This document shows positions 21,910 through 25,995 of a DNA stretch of 25,995 bases, piece after piece. The notes below the pieces were generated by a model that did not search any database, was not told the origin of the DNA, and worked only from the letters and a program-made list of their open reading frames with translations. Numbering within the stretch: the stretch's first letter is position 1; each line of letters opens with the position of its first letter. The stretch is from JBFWUW01 sp050247075 (lineage in GTDB: Bacteria > Planctomycetota > Planctomycetia > Pirellulales > JBFWUW01): assembly GCA_050247075.1 (NCBI GenBank), contig JBFWUW010000088.1, positions 1 through 25,995 of the forward strand, written 5' to 3'. Made by a program: the position numbers and the translations under genes.

Positions 21910-24900
21910 ATGTCGATCCGTGTCGCGCTGAACCACCGCACCTCCTACGATTACGACCAATTAGTCACGCTGTTCCCACAGGTCGTTCGTTTGCGTCCCG
22001 CGCCCCATAGCCGCACGCCCATCGTCAGCTATTCGCTGGAGATTGAGCCCCAGGACCATTTTTTGAATTGGCAGCTCGATCCGCATGGCAATTACCAGGC
22101 CCGGTTGGTTTTTCCCAACCCGGCGCGCCGGCTGAGCATCAATGTCAATCTGGTGGCGGAAATGACCGTCATCAACCCGTTCGATTTTTTCCTGGAGTCC
22201 TATGCCGAGGAATTCCCCTTCTCTTACGAGCCGTCGTTGGCGACCGAATTGGTCCCGTTTCTGGCTGTGCGGCCGCAAGGGCCGCTGTTTGACGAGTTCG
22301 TGGCCTCCATCGATCGCACCAAGCGCCGCACGATCGACTTCCTGGTTGGCCTCAACCAGCGCTTGCAGGGCGATATTAGCTACCTGATCCGTATGGAGCC
22401 GGGGGTTCAAACGCCCGAACAAACCCTGGAGAAGCGCAGCGGTTCTTGCCGCGACACGGCCTGGTTGATGGTCCAAGCCCTGCGCAGCATGGGTCTGGCC
22501 GCCCGGTTTGTGTCGGGCTATCTGATTCAACTCCGAGCCGATGTGAAGCCGCTGGAAGGCCCGGCCGGCCCCGACCGGGATTTTACCGACTTGCATGCCT
22601 GGATTGAGGTCTATCTGCCCGGCGCGGGCTGGGTGGGGCTTGACCCAACATCGGGCCTGTTTGCCGGTGAAGGGCATATCCCCCTGGCCTGCACGCCCGA
22701 ACCCGCCAGCGCGGCCCCCATCACCGGCTCGGTCGCACCCAGTAAGGTTGATTTTGGCTTCTCGATGTCGGTCGCCAGGGTGCATGAAGACCCGCGTGTG
22801 ACGCTGCCTTACACCGACAGGCAATGGACCGCCATTGAGTCGCTGGGGCACCGGATCGACTCCGACTTGGAACGCAGCGGCGTCCGTCTGACGATGGGGG
22901 CCGAGCCGACATTTGTCTCCGTCGACGACATGGACGGCGCGGAATGGAACTTTGACGCGCTTGGTCCCACCAAACGCTTGCTGGCGGGCGAACTCATTCA
23001 ACGCCTGCGCGGTAAATTCGCCCCCGGCGGCTGCCTGCAGTATGGACAGGGCAAACATTACCCCGGCGAGCAAGTGCCGCGCTGGGCGCTTAGCTGCCAC
23101 TGGCGGCGCGACGGCGTACCGATCTGGGAAGATGCCAGCCTGATTGGCGATGAACGCCAAGACTACGGGCACAATCACCAGCACGCCCGACGGTTCGCGG
23201 CGGCCTTGGCCGAGAATTTGGGCCTGTCGGCCGAGCGGATCATTCCCGGTTACGAAGATTGCTGGCACTTCATTCAGCGCGAACGGCACCTACCCATCAA
23301 CGTCAATCCGCTCGACTCTCAACTGGAGGATCCCCTGGAGCGGGCCCGCCTGGCTCGCGTGTTTGAACGCGGCTTGCGCAGCGTGGTTGGTTTTGCCTTG
23401 CCTTTGTCGAGAAAATGGACCCCGGCGGGTGATACCTGGATCAGCAGCCCCTGGACTTTCCGCCAGGAGTGCATGTTTTTGATTCCAGGCGATTCGCCGA
23501 TGGGGCTGCGGCTGCCCCTCGATTCCCTCCCCTGGCAGAACAAGGCCGACCGCCGAGCGAGTGCCCTGGTCGAGGTCGATCCTCTGGCCGAGCGAGGAGA
23601 GCTTCCCCAACGCCAACCGCGGCAATTGCGGATGCCTCAAACCGCGGAGCACGCCGGCAACGGCCACGCCGCCAGCCGCCGACCCCAACTGGCCCGCGCG
23701 CAAATCGGGGATGGTGCCGGCGGGTTCGGACAACTCCCCAGCGACGGTCCCGACAGCGATCCGTTGTATCAGTACGATCCCATGCAGCCATCGGCCAACG
23801 CTCCCTATCACGTTCCCGCCGAGGGCGAGTCGGCCCAGGATCTGGTGCGGACGGCGCTCTGCGTGGAAGCCCGCGAAGGCCGGCTGCATGTCTTTCTTCC
23901 ACCGTTGGGATCGGCTGAGGACTATCTGCAATTGGTCGAGCAGATCGAACTAACCGCCAAACAATTGCAACTGCCGGTGATTCTGGAAGGCTATCCCCCT
24001 CCTCGCGACCACCGCCTGAACCACCTCAGCGTCACCCCCGACCCCGGCGTGATCGAAGTCAATATCCAGCCATCGCACAACTGGGACGAACTGGTCCGCA
24101 ACACCACCACGCTCTACGACGAAGCCCATAAATGCCGGTTGGGGACGGAAAAGTTCATGATCGACGGCCGGCACTCCGGCACCGGTGGCGGCAACCACAT
24201 TGTGCTGGGCGGGTCCACCCCGGCCGATAGCCCTTTCTTGCGCCGCCCCGACTTGCTGCGCAGTCTGCTGGCCTATTGGAACAACCACCCGGCGCTGTCT
24301 TACTTGTTCTCCGGCACTTTTATCGGACCCACCAGCCAGGCCCCGCGCGTGGACGAAGCCCGCCACGAGGCGCTGCACGAATTGGAGATTGCCTTCGGCC
24401 AAATTCCCGAGGGGGGCACCTGCCCACCTTGGCTGGTCGACCGCGCCTTCCGCCATTTGTTGACCGACCTGACCGGCAACACCCACCGCGCCGAGTTCTG
24501 CATCGACAAGCTCTACTCGCCAGACTCCTCCAGCGGCCGCTTGGGGCTGGTCGAACTGCGCGGCTTTGAAATGCCCCCCCACGCCCGCATGAGCCTGACG
24601 CAACAACTCATGCTGCGGGCGATGGTCTCCTGGTTCTGGAAGCAGCCTTATCGCCAAAAGCTGGTCTGTTGGGGAACGGCCCTGCACGACCGCTTCATGT
24701 TGCCGCATTTTGTCTGGCAAGACCTGTGCGACGTGACGGGCGAACTGCAAAAAGCAGGCTATCCCATGCCGGCCGAGTGGTTCAACGCCCATTACGAGTT
24801 TCGCTTTCCGCGGTATGGCCAGGTCGCTTACGACAGCGTCAACCTGGAACTGCGGGCCGCCATCGAACCGTGGCATGTGCTGGGCGAGGAGACGGTTTCG

Positions 24901-25344
24901 TCCGGAACATCGCGCTACGTCGATTCCTCGCTGGAACGGGTGCAGGTCAAACTGACCGGCATGATCGACAACCGGCATGTCCTGCTCTGCAATGGCCGCC
25001 GCGTACCGCTGCACCCCACCGGGACCGTGGGCGAGTTCGTGGCGGGCGTGCGGTTCCGCGCTTGGCAGCCTCCTTCGTGCCTGCATCCCAACATTGGCGT
25101 GCATGCCCCGTTGACCTTTGACCTGCTGGATACCTGGAACGAACGGTCCATCGGCGGCTGCCGTTGGCATGTCTCGCATCCTGGCGGAATGAATTACGAG
25201 GATTTTCCCGTCAATGCCAACGCCGCCGAAAGCCGGCGCTTTGCCCGTTTTCTGGCCATCGGCCACACCGGCGGCAAGCTGGCCGTCCCCTCCGTGGAAG
25301 TCAACGCCAATTACCCCTTTACGTTGGACCTGCGGCGAGGGTGA
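21910..25344 (+). CDS. Transglutaminase-like / DUF2126 fusion protein
   Basis: The product is 1144 residues from the ATG at 21910, preceded by GAGG at 7-bp spacing. An N-terminal beta domain (1-150, SIRVALNHRTSYDYD, typical of bacterial transglutaminase-like proteins) leads into the transglutaminase core with catalytic Cys180 (RSGSCRDTAWL), His229 (DLHAWIEVYLPGAGW) and Asp245 (GLDPTSG). From about 320 on (VRLTMGAEPTFVSVDDMDG, then YGQGKHYPGEQVPRW) it is DUF2126, unknown in function. Residues about 555-640 form a low-complexity linker. In other bacteria this large protein is often encoded with alpha-E-domain and circularly permuted ATP-grasp proteins, suggesting a peptide-ligation or cleavage system; those partners are not in this window. 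No signal peptide. Confidence 0.92.
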   Translation: MSIRVALNHRTSYDYDQLVTLFPQVVRLRPAPHSRTPIVSYSLEIEPQDHFLNWQLDPHGNYQARLVFPNPARRLSINVNLVAEMTVINPFDFFLESYAEEFPFSYEPSLATELVPFLAVRPQGPLFDEFVASIDRTKRRTIDFLVGLNQRLQGDISYLIRMEPGVQTPEQTLEKRSGSCRDTAWLMVQALRSMGLAARFVSGYLIQLRADVKPLEGPAGPDRDFTDLHAWIEVYLPGAGWVGLDPTSGLFAGEGHIPLACTPEPASAAPITGSVAPSKVDFGFSMSVARVHEDPRVTLPYTDRQWTAIESLGHRIDSDLERSGVRLTMGAEPTFVSVDDMDGAEWNFDALGPTKRLLAGELIQRLRGKFAPGGCLQYGQGKHYPGEQVPRWALSCHWRRDGVPIWEDASLIGDERQDYGHNHQHARRFAAALAENLGLSAERIIPGYEDCWHFIQRERHLPINVNPLDSQLEDPLERARLARVFERGLRSVVGFALPLSRKWTPAGDTWISSPWTFRQECMFLIPGDSPMGLRLPLDSLPWQNKADRRASALVEVDPLAERGELPQRQPRQLRMPQTAEHAGNGHAASRRPQLARAQIGDGAGGFGQLPSDGPDSDPLYQYDPMQPSANAPYHVPAEGESAQDLVRTALCVEAREGRLHVFLPPLGSAEDYLQLVEQIELTAKQLQLPVILEGYPPPRDHRLNHLSVTPDPGVIEVNIQPSHNWDELVRNTTTLYDEAHKCRLGTEKFMIDGRHSGTGGGNHIVLGGSTPADSPFLRRPDLLRSLLAYWNNHPALSYLFSGTFIGPTSQAPRVDEARHEALHELEIAFGQIPEGGTCPPWLVDRAFRHLLTDLTGNTHRAEFCIDKLYSPDSSSGRLGLVELRGFEMPPHARMSLTQQLMLRAMVSWFWKQPYRQKLVCWGTALHDRFMLPHFVWQDLCDVTGELQKAGYPMPAEWFNAHYEFRFPRYGQVAYDSVNLELRAAIEPWHVLGEETVSSGTSRYVDSSLERVQVKLTGMIDNRHVLLCNGRRVPLHPTGTVGEFVAGVRFRAWQPPSCLHPNIGVHAPLTFDLLDTWNERSIGGCRWHVSHPGGMNYEDFPVNANAAESRRFARFLAIGHTGGKLAVPSVEVNANYPFTLDLRRG

Positions 25345-25384
25345 GCGATTTTCGCGGGAATTGCGAGTCCCTCGAGGTTCAAGG

Positions 25385-25712
25385 AACCACGGATAACGCG
25401 GATACCACGGATAAAAGGGGCGGATGTCCTCCCGGAGGACGGAACTTTTTGAATTGCCCAGGCATTCATGCCTGGGGCGTAGGGGTAGGGTGGGACAAGC
25501 GGAACGTGACCCTGCCACCTGAAACCGGCCCACCCGCGATGTCCCACCGATTGCGGCCGCCATCGGCAAAATCGCGGCTGTGATTTTCCTGATCGCGGCC
25601 GCCACCGCCAATGGCATGGTGGGACATCGCGGGCGTGCCCTCTACCAATGGCCCGCCACATTCCGCTTGTCCCACCCTACTCATCCGTGAAATCCGTGTT
25701 ATCCGTGGTTAT
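25385..25712. repeat. Cluster of nested inverted repeats (MITE/REP-like)
   Basis: Outer arms are ACCACGGATAACGCGGAT... (25386-25413) and its inverted relative ...ATCCGTGTTATCCGTGGT (25682-25709). Inside lie a 24-bp inverted repeat with one mismatch (25485-25508 and 25657-25680, core GTGGGACAAGCGGAA), a perfect 16-bp inverted repeat (25533-25548 and 25618-25633, core CGCGATGTCCCACC), and two compact palindromes at 25426-25440 and 25457-25476 (stem CCCAGGCAT). No frame inside looks coding. The whole could fold into one long branched hairpin, as expected of a non-autonomous element or a REP cluster. Confidence 0.8.
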
Positions 25713-25832
25713 TTTGTATCTCATTTCTAATCATGTTTGGTATTGCACATCTGTACACATATCGACTATCCTGTCATGGGGCCGTTTCCCGCGCCGCGGG
25801 TGCCTTCGTCCAAAGAACGGGAGAAACACAGC

Positions 25833-25995
25833 ATGTCCGAATCCTCCAAAAGCGATATCGAAATCGTAGCGGCCTTTAACGCCGCCGCCGCCGACCCCAT
25901 GTTCAAGCCGCCCAAGGTTCCTCGCCCGGACAAGTCCAAAAAGAAGGGCCCGCCCGCCTTCTTCGACGATGACGACCGCAGGCACGACGTAAAGC
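25833..25995 (+). CDS. Start of unrecognised protein, cut by window edge
   Basis: An ATG at 25833 follows GGGAG at 9-bp spacing and opens 54 codons to the window end without a stop. The N-terminus is hydrophilic (MSESSKSDIEIVAAFNAAAA), then has a Pro/Lys segment (FKPPKVPRPDKSKKKG) and an acidic patch (FFDDDDRRHD). It has no signal peptide. Disordered composition like this is common at the N-terminus of larger proteins; the function cannot be told from this part. Confidence 0.65.
   Translation, partial: MSESSKSDIEIVAAFNAAAADPMFKPPKVPRPDKSKKKGPPAFFDDDDRRHDVK

Noticed and set aside
21961..23289. 442-residue minus-strand frame within the transglutaminase gene
   Set aside because: Antisense shadow; the plus strand has the catalytic Cys-His-Asp motifs.
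23950..25617. 555-residue minus-strand frame
   Set aside because: Antisense of DUF2126 and of the repeat cluster; no recognisable protein features.
1..25995. CRISPR array or cas genes
   Set aside because: No regularly spaced direct repeats and no cas-like protein; the repeats found are inverted or a single long pair.

Overview
The window looks like chromosomal DNA of a planctomycete (Planctomycetota, probably Pirellulales-like). This is inferred from gene content: an ECF sigma factor beside a Ser/Thr kinase with a leucine-rich-repeat tail, a PtsP-type GAF domain fused to glycogen phosphorylase, a 6-phosphofructokinase with a long insertion, a secreted PHP protein, and many short GC-rich repeats. 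All assignments come from reading the sequence; no database search was run.

Left part (1-7850) is accessory DNA. Two 306-bp direct repeats (485-790 and 6785-7090, about 96% identical, exactly 6,300 bp apart, no indels) each begin inside the anticodon arm of a CAT-anticodon tRNA 3' half and run through a perfect 11-bp hairpin terminator. On the low-coordinate side of each lies a minus-strand fragment encoding a similar 33-35 residue C-terminal tail. The layout resembles tRNA-type attachment-site scars around an integrated segment. Between the repeats, all on the minus strand, lie an ECF sigma factor, a 963-residue kinase/LRR receptor, a 75-residue protein, a membrane-anchored protein and a 68-residue protein. 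The rest is gene-poor. A small membrane protein gene ends inside the second repeat.

Middle part (7852-11894, plus strand): an FHA-domain protein, a MinD/ParA-like ATPase with Arg in place of the usual signature Lys, glutaminase GlsA and a DTW-domain tRNA modification enzyme, then the 5' remnant of a REP-associated (RAYT) transposase and a TPR protein.

Core metabolic block (11932-21091, minus strand), in transcription order: GAF-glycogen phosphorylase, 6-phosphofructokinase, PEP carboxylase (5 bp after pfk), LspA and a secreted PHP protein. The first three link glycogen breakdown, committed glycolysis and anaplerosis. The ppc gene carries an in-frame REP-like palindrome that encodes an extra loop.

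Right part (21092-25995): an 818-bp gene-free divergent region, a 1144-residue transglutaminase-DUF2126 protein, a 330-bp cluster of nested inverted repeats, and the start of an unrecognised gene cut by the window edge.
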